Shown: one piece after another, positions 45,382-54,035 of the stretch | Layout: every line of letters begins with the position of its first letter | Numbering within the stretch: position 1 is the first letter of the stretch | Assembly: GCA_900120395.1 (NCBI GenBank) | Contig: LT635553.1 | Coordinates: 974,254 to 1,038,253, forward strand | Length of the DNA stretch: 64,000 bases | Origin: Porphyromonadaceae bacterium FC4 | GTDB taxonomy: Bacteria > Bacteroidota > Bacteroidia > Bacteroidales > Porphyromonadaceae | Direction: 5' to 3' | Notes under the pieces: generated by a model | What the model saw: the letters and a program-made list of their open reading frames with translations, nothing else | Told to the model about the DNA's origin: nothing | The model's database searches: none | Translations under genes and position numbers: made by a program

Positions 45382-46899
45382 ATGGTTCGTGTACGTTTTG
45401 CCCCTAGTCCTACGGGCCCACTTCATATAGGTGGAGTCCGTACCGCTCTTTATAATTACCTTTTTGCTCGTCATCATGGAGGCACCATGGTGCTACGCAT
45501 AGAGGACACAGATAGCAAACGATTTGTGCCCGGTTCGGAGGATTACATAATTGAATCGCTTCGTTGGCTGGGAATAGAGATAGACGAAGGGACCGGCACA
45601 GATAACCAGCCCTATGGTCCATATCGACAGAGTGAACGTCGTGATATTTATCGTGAGTATGTTCAAAAGCTGATTGATGCCGGAAAGGCGTACTATGCTT
45701 TTGACACTGTTGAGGAGCTGGATAGTGCTCGTGCCAGGATCCCAAACTTTAGCTATGACTTCTCCACAAGGGGTGAGATGAATAATAGCTTGACGCTTTC
45801 GGCGGATGAGCTTCGGCAAAAGTTGGAAAGTGGTGTGCCTTATGTGGTACGCTTTCTTGTTCAGCCGGGTCAAGAGGTGGAGGTCAATGACCTCATTCGT
45901 GGAAAAGTGACCATCAATTCATCCCAGCTTGATGATAAAGTTTTGTACAAAAGCAGTGATGACCTTCCCACATACCACTTGGCGAATATTGTGGACGACC
46001 ACTTGATGAAGATTACTCACGTGATCCGGGGTGAGGAGTGGCTGCCGAGCGCTCCTCTCCATGTCCTGCTCTACGAGGCTTTTGGATGGGCGGAGTCCAT
46101 GCCACACTTTGCTCATCTCTCGCTGATCCTCAAACCCCAAGGTAGCGGCAAGCTCAGCAAGCGAGACGGTGATCGTCTGGGATTTCCTGTATACCCTCTC
46201 GAGTGGACAGATCCTGAGACAGGTACTGTCTCCTCCGGCTATCGCGAGCAAGGCTTTCTCCCTGAGGCAGTGGTCAACTTTCTAGCATTGCTTGGATGGA
46301 ATCCGGGAACGGAGCAGGAGCTTTTTGATAATCACCAAGATCTAATTGACGCATTTTCTCTTGAGCGGTGCAGTAAGTCCGGTGCGCGTTTCAATTACGA
46401 AAAAGCGATGTGGTTCAACCACCAATACATAGCTCTTGAGCCGGTAGAGAGACTGGTGGAAGTGGTCAAACCACTGCTGAAGCAAGAGGGAATCAATGCA
46501 GATCCAGAAAAACTGGCAAAAGTGATTGATGCTGTCCGCGATAAGACTCAACTAATTCCTGACTTTGTACAAGAAACAGGATACTTCTTTGAAGCCCCCA
46601 AAGAGTTTGATGCTAAGAGTGTCAAAAAGCACTGGAAGGCTGAAACACCTCAGTACCTAACTCAGATGATCGCTCTTCTCCGTACCCTGATGACATCTAG
46701 TCCCTCTGCCGAACAAATCGAACAAGCTCTATACGAGGAGATCAACAAAAATGCCCTTCCTATGGGAAAGATCATGAATGGGATGCGTCTTGCGCTTGTA
46801 GGAGCAGCTAGAGGCCCTCGCTTGCATGAGATCATTGCTCTTTTAGGCATCGAGGAGTCGATCAGAAGAATGGAGTATGCAGTAGAGCATCTCGGATAA
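45382..46899 (+). CDS. gltX: Glutamyl-tRNA synthetase
   Basis: A 505-residue class I GluRS. The Rossmann fold begins with RFAPSPTGPLHIGG (HIGH-type signature, residues 15-18) and the KMSKS-type loop is KLSKRDGDR near residue 257; the C-terminal helical anticodon-binding part follows. No GatCAB genes are in the window, so whether it also mischarges tRNA-Gln cannot be judged. The ATG at 45382 is chosen: the longer frame from 45331 begins with TTG inside the likely promoter (TAACTTTG, 45335-45342). A terminator hairpin follows 31 bases after the stop. Confidence 0.96.
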   Translation: MVRVRFAPSPTGPLHIGGVRTALYNYLFARHHGGTMVLRIEDTDSKRFVPGSEDYIIESLRWLGIEIDEGTGTDNQPYGPYRQSERRDIYREYVQKLIDAGKAYYAFDTVEELDSARARIPNFSYDFSTRGEMNNSLTLSADELRQKLESGVPYVVRFLVQPGQEVEVNDLIRGKVTINSSQLDDKVLYKSSDDLPTYHLANIVDDHLMKITHVIRGEEWLPSAPLHVLLYEAFGWAESMPHFAHLSLILKPQGSGKLSKRDGDRLGFPVYPLEWTDPETGTVSSGYREQGFLPEAVVNFLALLGWNPGTEQELFDNHQDLIDAFSLERCSKSGARFNYEKAMWFNHQYIALEPVERLVEVVKPLLKQEGINADPEKLAKVIDAVRDKTQLIPDFVQETGYFFEAPKEFDAKSVKKHWKAETPQYLTQMIALLRTLMTSSPSAEQIEQALYEEINKNALPMGKIMNGMRLALVGAARGPRLHEIIALLGIEESIRRMEYAVEHLG

Positions 46900-46930
46900 C
46901 AACATATCCATAGGTGTGCTCCATCATAGA

Positions 46931-46969
46931 AGAAACGGCAGCTGCGATACCGTAGCTGCCGTTTCTTTG
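46931..46969. terminator. Terminator between gltX and the OM protein gene
   Basis: 16-bp stem (46931-46946 with 46951-46966, one G-T pair), loop ATAC, then TTTG on the plus strand. Convergent genes on both sides make a bidirectional role possible, though the minus-strand T run is weak. Confidence 0.7.
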
Positions 46970-47009
46970 TGTCTGAGTCCTGTGTCGACTCGCTAATTCT
47001 TTGGTGTAC

Positions 47010-47531
47010 TTAGAACTTAAATGAAACACCAATATTCAATAGGGAGATACCATAGCCTACTTCGGCAAACATGCCAATAGTGGGCTGGAACATGTAGCGT
47101 ACACCCAAATGTCCACCCCAGTCAAAACCGCCGGCAGAAGAATGCTTTTGTGTCTTGTACTCATCTCTCCACGTCGTGTGCGAGTATGCTAGGATCAAGC
47201 TTACGTATGTGTCTAGCTGAGGGATAAAATGGTAGTGCAGCCCAAGACGAGGTCCGAAGGTAACACTATTGGAGTACTTCCATGATGATGCGCTCAGATA
47301 TCCGCCGAGGGTGAGGGCGCTGTTGTCATCCCACAGATAGCCTGCCAGACCATAGTCGTATGCACCACTCAGAGTGAATACTCCAGAACTATGACCATCA
47401 TAGGTCCTATAATCCATGCCGACTCCCACACTACCAATGCTTGTCCCTTGCTCTACTACATTTTGAGCACTTGCATTCAGGGCAAAAAGACTCAGAGTCA
47501 GAGCTACTAATGCTGTCGTAATTTTTTGCAT
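47010..47531 (-). CDS. Small outer-membrane beta-barrel protein
   Basis: A 173-residue secreted protein with a signal peptide (cleavage after NASAQ, residue 23) and about eight amphipathic strands rich in Gly/Tyr (SIGSVGVGMDYRTY, SALTLGGYLSASSW, VTFGPRLGLHYHF), ending in Phe (LNIGVSFKF), as expected of an eight-stranded OmpA/OmpW-like barrel. No ligand or partner can be named. Downstream of pspC on the same strand but with its own promoter and a 104-base gap. Confidence 0.75.
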   Translation of the reverse strand: MQKITTALVALTLSLFALNASAQNVVEQGTSIGSVGVGMDYRTYDGHSSGVFTLSGAYDYGLAGYLWDDNSALTLGGYLSASSWKYSNSVTFGPRLGLHYHFIPQLDTYVSLILAYSHTTWRDEYKTQKHSSAGGFDWGGHLGVRYMFQPTIGMFAEVGYGISLLNIGVSFKF

Positions 47532-47617
47532 AACGAGATGTTTTTATAGTTGAAATAAATAAATCCTTTGTGTGTGAAACCTCTATATTCTTGAGGCTGA
47601 TTGGGATTGACTACTGG

Positions 47618-47649
47618 CAAAGGTAGCAAAAAAATCAAATCAGCAGCAA
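47618..47649 (-). promoter_or_regulatory. Candidate promoter of the small OM protein gene
   Basis: Minus strand TTG (47649-47647), 21-base spacer, TACCTTTG (47625-47618), about 87 bases upstream of the ATG and overlapping the last codons of the pspC-like gene. Confidence 0.5.
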
Positions 47650-48699
47650 GCTTATGACTACTAACCATACTACTATGGCGACTCCCTTGACTATAGGGTT
47701 GGCTGAGCTTTTTATGATAAGTCCAACCGGAAGTACCACAACCAGGAAGATTAGTCCAAAGCCCAAGATTAGAAGGAAAAAAGAAAGAGTGATCGTCAGA
47801 GGAATGGCAAGGAATCCAGGTGTAGAAACTCTCAAGCTATCCCAATATGGTGCACCCCAATAGAAATGGTTGAAAAACAGTCCATTGCTTAGCCCGTGTA
47901 TAGCCCATATAAGACTAAGTACCACGGCGACCACTGCTAAGATGCCAACGATCCAATAGATCATTGTTCTCCGTTTAGAGTTCTTTTTGCCATCAATTGG
48001 TTTGTCAGAAGTGTGAGCCGTAAAAGTAGGTCTTGTCTTTTGTTTGGATTTGTCGAGCAACGAATGAAAAGACTTCTCTCCTTTTTTTATAGTGTTGTCA
48101 GCTTCCTCAGTTATTTTTTTCCATAGCTCTTGACTGCTTATTGGCCGACCTTCCATCTCTAGGCGTTGTTGGACGGTAATAGCTACGGGCAAAAAGATCC
48201 AAAAGGCGATGTAGAGGATCACCAGTGTCCAGTTCAGAGGTGTAAAGAGAAGTAGGATAAAAAGAAGTCGTAGAAAAATAGGGTCAATATTGAAGTAGAC
48301 GCTAAGCCCACTCAGGACTCCAGCTATCCATTTGTCAGTGGGGTGGCGGTATAGTTTGCGCTCGGGGAGTACAGTTTGACTGCCGGTCTGTGCTGCTTCT
48401 GCATTGTTTGTACTGAAGCCTCCACTCATGGACTCTTCTGCAATTACCGCTTCGAGAGGCCCCAGTTGGGTGATTGCTTCTTTCGTCATCTCTACGGTCA
48501 CAAGTGCATCAAGCCCTTGACTCTTTTCCCATAAGATGTCGCTCAGACGGTATTCGAAGTCTTCAACAATTTCTCCATCCGGATCTTGCGCAGCATAGTG
48601 TTGTCGGATATTCGTGATATAGGTGTCTAGCATCGTATATGCCGATTCATCTATCTGGAAAACACGGCTGCCGAGGTTGACAAAAAATGACTTTTCCAT
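47635..48699 (-). CDS. PspC-domain membrane protein
   Basis: A 354-residue protein. Residues 1-90 are a soluble segment resembling the N-terminal part of Bacteroidetes PspC proteins (FFVNLGSRVFQIDESAYTMLDTYITNIR); 115-175 is the PspC domain (KLYRHPTDKWIAGVLSGLSVYF, then a membrane hairpin); a Lys-rich linker (about 215-245) and three or more C-terminal transmembrane helices follow. Likely an envelope-stress sensor or effector at the inner membrane. Its start is 15 bases after the padR stop, so padR-pspC is probably an autoregulated operon, a common pairing in this phylum. Confidence 0.85.
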   Translation of the reverse strand: MEKSFFVNLGSRVFQIDESAYTMLDTYITNIRQHYAAQDPDGEIVEDFEYRLSDILWEKSQGLDALVTVEMTKEAITQLGPLEAVIAEESMSGGFSTNNAEAAQTGSQTVLPERKLYRHPTDKWIAGVLSGLSVYFNIDPIFLRLLFILLLFTPLNWTLVILYIAFWIFLPVAITVQQRLEMEGRPISSQELWKKITEEADNTIKKGEKSFHSLLDKSKQKTRPTFTAHTSDKPIDGKKNSKRRTMIYWIVGILAVVAVVLSLIWAIHGLSNGLFFNHFYWGAPYWDSLRVSTPGFLAIPLTITLSFFLLILGFGLIFLVVVLPVGLIIKSSANPIVKGVAIVVWLVVISLLLI

Positions 48700-48714
48700 T
48701 GGGCTATCTATATT

Positions 48715-49119
48715 TTAGTTATCCTTTTCTACGAATAGTTGATCACAGTCTCTGTTTTCAAAAGGAGAAATCTCGGGGTAGTTATTTGTCCCTTTCTCAA
48801 GAGCAGTGATTGATTGACGCATCTCACTCCATGCACTGGATAGTTGCTGCAGCCACTCATGCCCTTCTTTCGTTAGTACATAGTACTTTCTGGGTGGCCC
48901 CTGTGGACTTTCCTCCCAGGTATAATCCAAGAATCCATCCTTTCGTAAGCGAGTTAGTAAAGGATAGAGTGTTCCTTCTACCACGATAAGATTGTGATCC
49001 TTTAGTACTTCCAAAATATCCGCACTGTATGAACGTCTCTGGTTGAGTATGAGTAGTATACAGTACTCTAGGATTCCCTTCCTCATCTGGGATATTGATT
49101 TTGCCTGTATATCATTCAT
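48715..49119 (-). CDS. PadR-family transcriptional regulator
   Basis: A 134-residue regulator with the PadR winged helix: GILEYCILLILNQRRSYSADILEVLKDHNLIVVEGTLYPLLTRLRKDGFLDY, then WEESPQGPPRKYYVLTKEGHEWL, and a short C-terminal dimer helix. PadR proteins usually repress themselves and an adjacent membrane gene, here the pspC-like gene downstream. The inducer is unknown. Its promoter is a strong TTG-N20-TACCTTTG and has a MITE inserted directly upstream. Confidence 0.9.
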   Translation of the reverse strand: MNDIQAKSISQMRKGILEYCILLILNQRRSYSADILEVLKDHNLIVVEGTLYPLLTRLRKDGFLDYTWEESPQGPPRKYYVLTKEGHEWLQQLSSAWSEMRQSITALEKGTNNYPEISPFENRDCDQLFVEKDN

Positions 49120-49152
49120 GAGTTTGGTATCTGGGTTGTATCATTACAGTAA

Positions 49153-49183
49153 CAAAGGTACACTAACCTTAGGTATTTTGCAA
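49153..49183 (-). promoter_or_regulatory. Promoter of padR-pspC
   Basis: Minus strand TTG (49183-49181), 20-base spacer, TACCTTTG (49160-49153): a full match, 34 bases upstream of the padR ATG. The MITE at 49190-49542 starts only 7 bases beyond the -33 box. Confidence 0.6.
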
Positions 49184-49189
49184 TGCATA

Positions 49190-49542
49190 GTACCAGGGCT
49201 CACGTATTTGAAGTTTAGAGATAGTCGGTGGTGATGATGTCGGGGGGTGACGTGTACTTAAAAAGTTTCCAGTAGGAAACAGATCTCTACTATCCGTCAA
49301 ATCGTTTTCTTTCCTACTGAAAACATTTCCCTTCTATCCGTTAAATTTTCTACCCCTCCTCGAGCGGCAAAAATAGGGGGACTTGGTGCCTTGTCGTCTT
49401 CTTTAGTTCGTCTCCCATACGGTACTTGATGTCATAATTGATGATAAAGTCCGGCTCCTCCTCCATAAAGTCATAATGCTCAGTCCCCACCGACATCATC
49501 AACACCGACTATCTCTAAACTTCAAATGAGTGAGCCCTGTAC
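49190..49542 (-). mobile_element. 353-bp MITE with 53/54-bp terminal inverted repeats
   Basis: Left arm 49190-49243 and right arm 49490-49542 are inverted copies of each other with about three mismatches and one missing base. Between them lie repeat copy 7 and a 140-bp segment shared with the 16.3-kb element. If the arms begin CAGGGCTCA, the element is flanked by TAC on both sides, a possible 3-bp target duplication. It fills the gap 49120-49548 apart from the padR promoter. No transposase is encoded. Confidence 0.8.
49261..49347 (-). repeat. Interspersed double-hairpin repeat, copy 7
   Basis: Minus-strand copy inside the MITE. Unit order GATAGAAG then GATAGTAG, with the inverted hairpin loop (GTTTCCTACTGGAAAC), as in copy 3. 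Confidence 0.9.
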
Positions 49543-49548
49543 AACCTG

Positions 49549-50430
49549 TTAGGCGTTTGTCAGATTGTAGATGCTGAGTTGTTCTAGCGGAATGTGTCCT
49601 ATCTCGGCTGCCACCTCAGAAAAGGGACTCCCCGGGGTGGTGAGGATCTTTCTTGTATTAGCTAGAGCTAGGAGTTCGCCGAAACTTTCAATAACTCCCT
49701 CTTCAGACTCCTGAGAACTAATAGAGAAGGGGGCAAAAACATTATCACCAAAAAGCGTTTGGAGCCGCTCTCGCTCATCCATGGAGGCGGTTGCGACAAA
49801 GAAACGGGTGGTGGGGTCTGCCTCAAGCATAGTCTGCATTTTTTTGATGAAGAGGTCTGTCGGGCTTTCTTGTTGGCTAGCTTCACTTGGAGTCCGATTG
49901 ATATGGACCCCAACCACATTCTCTGACCAACCTGACATTCGGGAGTTGCGTATATTTGTAACCTCTACTGTTGGCTCGATAGTCTTGTACATCCCTCTTT
50001 CTTTTATGAAGGGTTGGTTCGTAGCGACAAGGCTTAGTTCACGAGGAGCTTGTAGGTGTTGTATGAGTTCGCGACGATTCTCGGTAAGCAGTGTGCGTAC
50101 CTTTTTGGGAGAAATAAAGCGATCGTAACGGAGAAGGATAAAAGGTGCGGGTAAGAAAAGGTTTGCCTTTCGCGGAGTATCGTTGAATAACCAATCTCTC
50201 CAAGTCGCCTCCCTGATTGTAATCGAAGAGGGGACATGTTTGGGGGACAAGGTGAAGAGCCGACTGTAGGAGCAGTCAAAATTATCCGTCCGAAACCATA
50301 TGATTTCAGCCTCTTTGTCTGTATTCTTTAGCACTTCAATAAAAGAGGCTATAGTCCGGATACGTTTAGCTATACCACTAAAAGGGATGAGAGAAGTCTT
50401 GCCTATTTTATGTTGTTTGTCGCTTTTCAT
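49549..50430 (-). CDS. Putative glycosyltransferase (fucosyltransferase-like)
   Basis: A 293-residue protein without signal peptide or membrane helix. The central VVGVHINRTPSE (near residue 178) resembles the VGVHIRRxD motif of GT11/GT23/O-fucosyltransferase-like enzymes, where the Arg contacts the nucleotide sugar; later RFFVATASMDERERLQTLFGDN and TTPGSPFSEVAAEIG fit the second Rossmann domain and its donor loop. Its ATG overlaps the stop of the flippase by 4 bases, so it is cotranslated with a polysaccharide exporter, supporting a role in surface glycan assembly. The acceptor and sugar are unknown. The call rests on motif and context only. Confidence 0.55.
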   Translation of the reverse strand: MKSDKQHKIGKTSLIPFSGIAKRIRTIASFIEVLKNTDKEAEIIWFRTDNFDCSYSRLFTLSPKHVPSSITIREATWRDWLFNDTPRKANLFLPAPFILLRYDRFISPKKVRTLLTENRRELIQHLQAPRELSLVATNQPFIKERGMYKTIEPTVEVTNIRNSRMSGWSENVVGVHINRTPSEASQQESPTDLFIKKMQTMLEADPTTRFFVATASMDERERLQTLFGDNVFAPFSISSQESEEGVIESFGELLALANTRKILTTPGSPFSEVAAEIGHIPLEQLSIYNLTNA

Positions 50431-51917
50431 AACTTTTGAATGAAAGATTTTGTCTCGGTCAGTAGAAGTTTGAATGATTCTGTCCGTCTGATCAGTACAT
50501 ACATTGATGCAAGAACCAGTGCATTTTTTAGAACAATAGAAATAGGAGTGTCAGCCACTCCTATCAGTGTGCATATGAGTACGACTACACCCAGAGTCAA
50601 GAATAGTCTACCATGTTCTGCAGTGATGGGAGAAAGTCTGAGTTTTGACCAAAGGATGACTTGCTGAAACGTGTAGCTGATTACAAATGTGAGGAGTGTG
50701 GCTATGGCAGCGCCCTCCATTCCGATGCGTTCGATGAGTACAAGATTGAAACCTACTGTAAGAAATGCAACAAATAGAGTGTACACCAGGCTCCAGACAT
50801 AGTACCGCGAATAGCGAAGAACGGCATTGCCAAACGAAAAGGATAGGTCTATCAGTCTGCCAATACCCAAAATAAACACCACCCATTTACCCTGGATGTA
50901 AATGTCGCTATTAGGCATGATGCCGAATATAAAGTCAATATTGGTCCAGATGAGTGTGAAAATGATAAGCCCTACTAATAGTTGCTGTTGCGAGACGGTC
51001 TGATAAAGCTGTCGAACCCTCTCGGTATCACTATTGTGAAGAGCGGATGACACCATTGGTGAGCTAATAGCAGTGAGAGACCGAGAGGGCATCTCGATCA
51101 CAGCTACGATAAAGAATGCAATAGAGTAAATTCCTGCGTAGTCAAGACCCATTTGTGCCGAAACCATGAAAAGATCCAGGCGGGTTACAATATTACTGCC
51201 AAGCGCACTCAAGAGCGTGAGTCCGGTGTAGTTGATGAAGTCCCGGCGTACAGAGTGGTCCGGTAAAGAAATAGAGGAGGTAAAAGCCCGGGGCGATAAA
51301 AACACCATGTATCCCAAATCAAGGAGCATACATACCCCATAGCAGCCAACAAATGCGGTCAGGAAGAAATTGAATGATGGGAACAATCCAATGCCATAAA
51401 GCATATAGACTACACAGAGTAAGATCCTGAGAATGAGCTCACGTACCATGCGGGGTACTACCACCCTTTGCTTGAGCGTACAGTATACCTCGCTCACAGT
51501 CATGTACATGGTAAAGACCATCAGCGGCAGTACAAGCAGGTAGTATTCCCGAAAGAGTTCACCCCCCGCTTTCTTGTCCGATGTAAAGTAGCTGACAAGT
51601 GGAGTACGCAGTAAGTAATACAGCAGAGAAAATACTACGAATCCAATGAGCGGGATCAGCAATACAAGCCAGACAAAACCTCTATCTTTGCCATCTTCTG
51701 TACGAAAAAACGGAAAATACCGAACCGAAGAAGACTGAGTGGCAAATAGCGCAAACCCACCCAGTAACATGGCTACCTCTACAAGCAGACGCGTAAGACC
51801 GACTTCCTCCGGGGTGAGGTACTGGGTGAGGACAAAAAAAGTCGTGAGAAAGCCAACGACGGCCCCTACCATCGTGACTATGGTCGCTTTTGCGCTCTGT
51901 CGGTAGATGAGGCTCAT
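50427..51917 (-). CDS. Polysaccharide flippase (Wzx/MVF type)
   Basis: A 496-residue polytopic membrane protein with 12-14 hydrophobic segments, of the MOP superfamily (oligosaccharide flippase group): SLIYRQSAKATIVTMVGAVVGFLTTF at the N-terminus, RRDFINYTGLTLLSALGSNIVTRLDLFMVSAQMG near the middle, and a C-terminal helix bundle. It would move lipid-linked sugars across the inner membrane. It overlaps gldH and the glycosyltransferase by 4 bases on either side, so the three form a tight operon with the ricT-like gene. Confidence 0.88.
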   Translation of the reverse strand: MSLIYRQSAKATIVTMVGAVVGFLTTFFVLTQYLTPEEVGLTRLLVEVAMLLGGFALFATQSSSVRYFPFFRTEDGKDRGFVWLVLLIPLIGFVVFSLLYYLLRTPLVSYFTSDKKAGGELFREYYLLVLPLMVFTMYMTVSEVYCTLKQRVVVPRMVRELILRILLCVVYMLYGIGLFPSFNFFLTAFVGCYGVCMLLDLGYMVFLSPRAFTSSISLPDHSVRRDFINYTGLTLLSALGSNIVTRLDLFMVSAQMGLDYAGIYSIAFFIVAVIEMPSRSLTAISSPMVSSALHNSDTERVRQLYQTVSQQQLLVGLIIFTLIWTNIDFIFGIMPNSDIYIQGKWVVFILGIGRLIDLSFSFGNAVLRYSRYYVWSLVYTLFVAFLTVGFNLVLIERIGMEGAAIATLLTFVISYTFQQVILWSKLRLSPITAEHGRLFLTLGVVVLICTLIGVADTPISIVLKNALVLASMYVLIRRTESFKLLLTETKSFIQKL

Positions 51918-52396
51918 GGCTTAGCTGGCGCGATCCAGATCCCCACCTCACGCACTCCTTTAGCAACACTATCCGTCAAGAGGTGTCGGTAGCTGTAGGT
52001 GTAGGTTCCGGGAGATGGGAAATACATTATGTCCTCTATCACGAAGGGTACCTCTACATAGTTGTACCCACCTTTTTGACTGATGACGTCTGTAAGACTG
52101 ATAGAGACGGTCTTGGATTCTATACTATGACTTGGGCTTTCGTAGACAATCCCAATGGGTATACTCTCGAGTGTATACCCCGCCTCCAGTCGTACAATGC
52201 CGGTGACCGTATACGCAGATGTGGTGTCCGTCTCCGGAGTAATAGCTATGGGGAAAAAATACTCCTGAGTGCTCAGCCATCCATCATTGGGCACTTGGTA
52301 GAAAAAACTGTACAGCGGAGCCGTATATCCAGAGCAGCTGAGTAGTAAAGCCAACACAGGTGTGACCAGTGCATGTCGTAGGCCGGCAGCAGACAT
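51914..52396 (-). CDS. gldH: GldH-like lipoprotein
   Basis: A 160-residue lipoprotein with a lipobox (LALLLSC, lipidated C21) and an all-beta domain (GWLSTQEYFFPIAITPETDTTSAYTVTGIVRLEAGY broken over two strands; HLLTDSVAKGVREVGIWI at the end). In Flavobacterium GldH is needed for gliding and secretion; in this organism it may serve T9SS-related or envelope functions. The call leans on lipobox, length, composition and its place next to the PSP1-domain gene, as in other Bacteroidetes. It overlaps the flippase by 4 bases and lies 12 bases after the ricT-like gene. Confidence 0.65.
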   Translation of the reverse strand: MSAAGLRHALVTPVLALLLSCSGYTAPLYSFFYQVPNDGWLSTQEYFFPIAITPETDTTSAYTVTGIVRLEAGYTLESIPIGIVYESPSHSIESKTVSISLTDVISQKGGYNYVEVPFVIEDIMYFPSPGTYTYSYRHLLTDSVAKGVREVGIWIAPAKP

Positions 52397-52407
52397 AGAT
52401 ATTCTTC

Positions 52408-53742
52408 TTATTTTGTTGGGTTATCAGTCCTTTGTTTGGGTTGAGCTTCTTGATCTTGGTTGCGCTTTTGGTTTCTACCACCTTTTTTGCGCGTCCTCTG
52501 TTGACTCCTCTCCGCGGTACCCTTTATGACTTTTTCACTACCTTGATTCTGTCCTGCTTCCTTTTCTTGATTTTGTCTGCCCTGAGCCTGTTTCTTTCGG
52601 TTGTTGCGTTTCCTTCGTTTACTTCTTTGTTCTTTTTTGGGCGCATCAAATCGTGTCAAGCTGCTGTCGACGAGGATGTCTTTCGAGTCCTTTCGATAGG
52701 ATAAGGGGTGTCTGTCCTCTGTATTGCTATGGAGGCTATACGGCTCTTCTCCTCGGTTGTTCATGTCGATAATCTCCATAGCTCGATCTGTGGAGATCAC
52801 CACAGCTTCATCCATTGATCTCGGGGAGTCTATGGGTACATACGTGATCTGCTGGGCAAGTATGTCGGCTTTGTAGTGCCGATAAGTCCCATTTTGAGTA
52901 CGTAGCTCGGTATTCTTATTGGGCAGCAAGCCTTGTGCTTCGTAGTAGGTGTTTACTTCGTAGTTGAGGCAGCACTTTAGCTTGGCGCATTGTCCTGCCA
53001 GCTTTTGTGGGTTGGGCGAGATGTCCTGTATGCGTGCTGCATTTGTACTTACAGATCTAAAGTTGGTCATCCATCCTGAGCAGCAGAGCTGCCTTCCACA
53101 TGGTCCTATTCCACCGATGAGACCTGCTTCTTGCCGTGCACCGATCTGGCGCATCTCCACTTTTATCCTAAACTCATTTGCAAGCTCTCTGATGAGCTGT
53201 CTGAAGTCTACACGCCTGTCAGCGATGTAATAAAAGATAGCCTTCAAGCCATCACCCTGGTATTCAACATCACCTATCTTCATATCCAGACCAAGAGATT
53301 TAGCTATCTGTCGGCTACGAATCATCGTCCATTGTTCTTTTGACTTGGCTTCTTTGTAACGCTCTAGGTCGTTGGGCTTGGCTTTCCTAAATACTTTTAG
53401 GGGCGGATTGTCGGTTTTGATGCGTTTGTTACGCATTTGTATTTGTACCAGTTTGCCGGTTAGGGATACCGTCCCGATATCGTGTCCGGGGTTGGCTTCT
53501 ACCGCCACAAGATCTCCCTTCTCTAAGGGAAGGTTCAGACTATTGATGTAAAATCCCTTCCTTGTGTTTTTAAAGCTAACCTCTACATACTTATCACTCT
53601 CTTTGACAGTAGTTGTAGCAGTCTCTGGTATATCGTACAGGTAGTCGTAGGTTTCCAGTTTCCCACTCCTATTACCTGTGCATTGTGAACACCCACACCC
53701 AACACAGGATGTACAGTTGTTCGTTATATCGTTTGTATTCAT
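52408..53742 (-). CDS. PSP1-domain protein, RicT/YaaT-like
   Basis: A 444-residue protein with three parts: an N-terminal cysteine cluster (Cys 10, 13, 16, 18, 21), the PSP1/RicT core with GIGPCGRQLCCSGWM and QCAKLKCCLNYE, and an 85-residue basic, Gln-rich tail (KKEQRSKRRKRNNRKKQ). In Bacillus RicT (YaaT) forms a Fe-S-containing complex guiding RNase Y; the Bacteroidetes family is less studied. The core cysteines suit iron-sulfur binding and the tail nucleic-acid binding. The ATG at 53742 is preferred over GTG at 53754. It opens the operon with gldH, flippase and glycosyltransferase. Confidence 0.82.
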   Translation of the reverse strand: MNTNDITNNCTSCVGCGCSQCTGNRSGKLETYDYLYDIPETATTTVKESDKYVEVSFKNTRKGFYINSLNLPLEKGDLVAVEANPGHDIGTVSLTGKLVQIQMRNKRIKTDNPPLKVFRKAKPNDLERYKEAKSKEQWTMIRSRQIAKSLGLDMKIGDVEYQGDGLKAIFYYIADRRVDFRQLIRELANEFRIKVEMRQIGARQEAGLIGGIGPCGRQLCCSGWMTNFRSVSTNAARIQDISPNPQKLAGQCAKLKCCLNYEVNTYYEAQGLLPNKNTELRTQNGTYRHYKADILAQQITYVPIDSPRSMDEAVVISTDRAMEIIDMNNRGEEPYSLHSNTEDRHPLSYRKDSKDILVDSSLTRFDAPKKEQRSKRRKRNNRKKQAQGRQNQEKEAGQNQGSEKVIKGTAERSQQRTRKKGGRNQKRNQDQEAQPKQRTDNPTK

Positions 53743-54035
53743 ATTTATTATCACGCATAAATTGGAGCATCAATAATACCCCATTTATGCAAAAATACTA
53801 TTTTCTTACCGAAGCTTGAAATGGTGGAGTAGAGCATCGCATTGGCTTATGCAGGAAAGAGTCCCCCTCCTTAATTTCCTCAAATGCATACTCTGACCCT
53901 CCAGATGATGAGTTACTTGTATTCTCAGACGAAAAAGGGTGGTATTGATTCCTGAATAGTGTCCGAATACTCAATTTTGTATTTTGCTGAGAAATAGATA
54001 GATGAGAGCGTTGTGAGTGTTGCCGGCTGGAAGCG

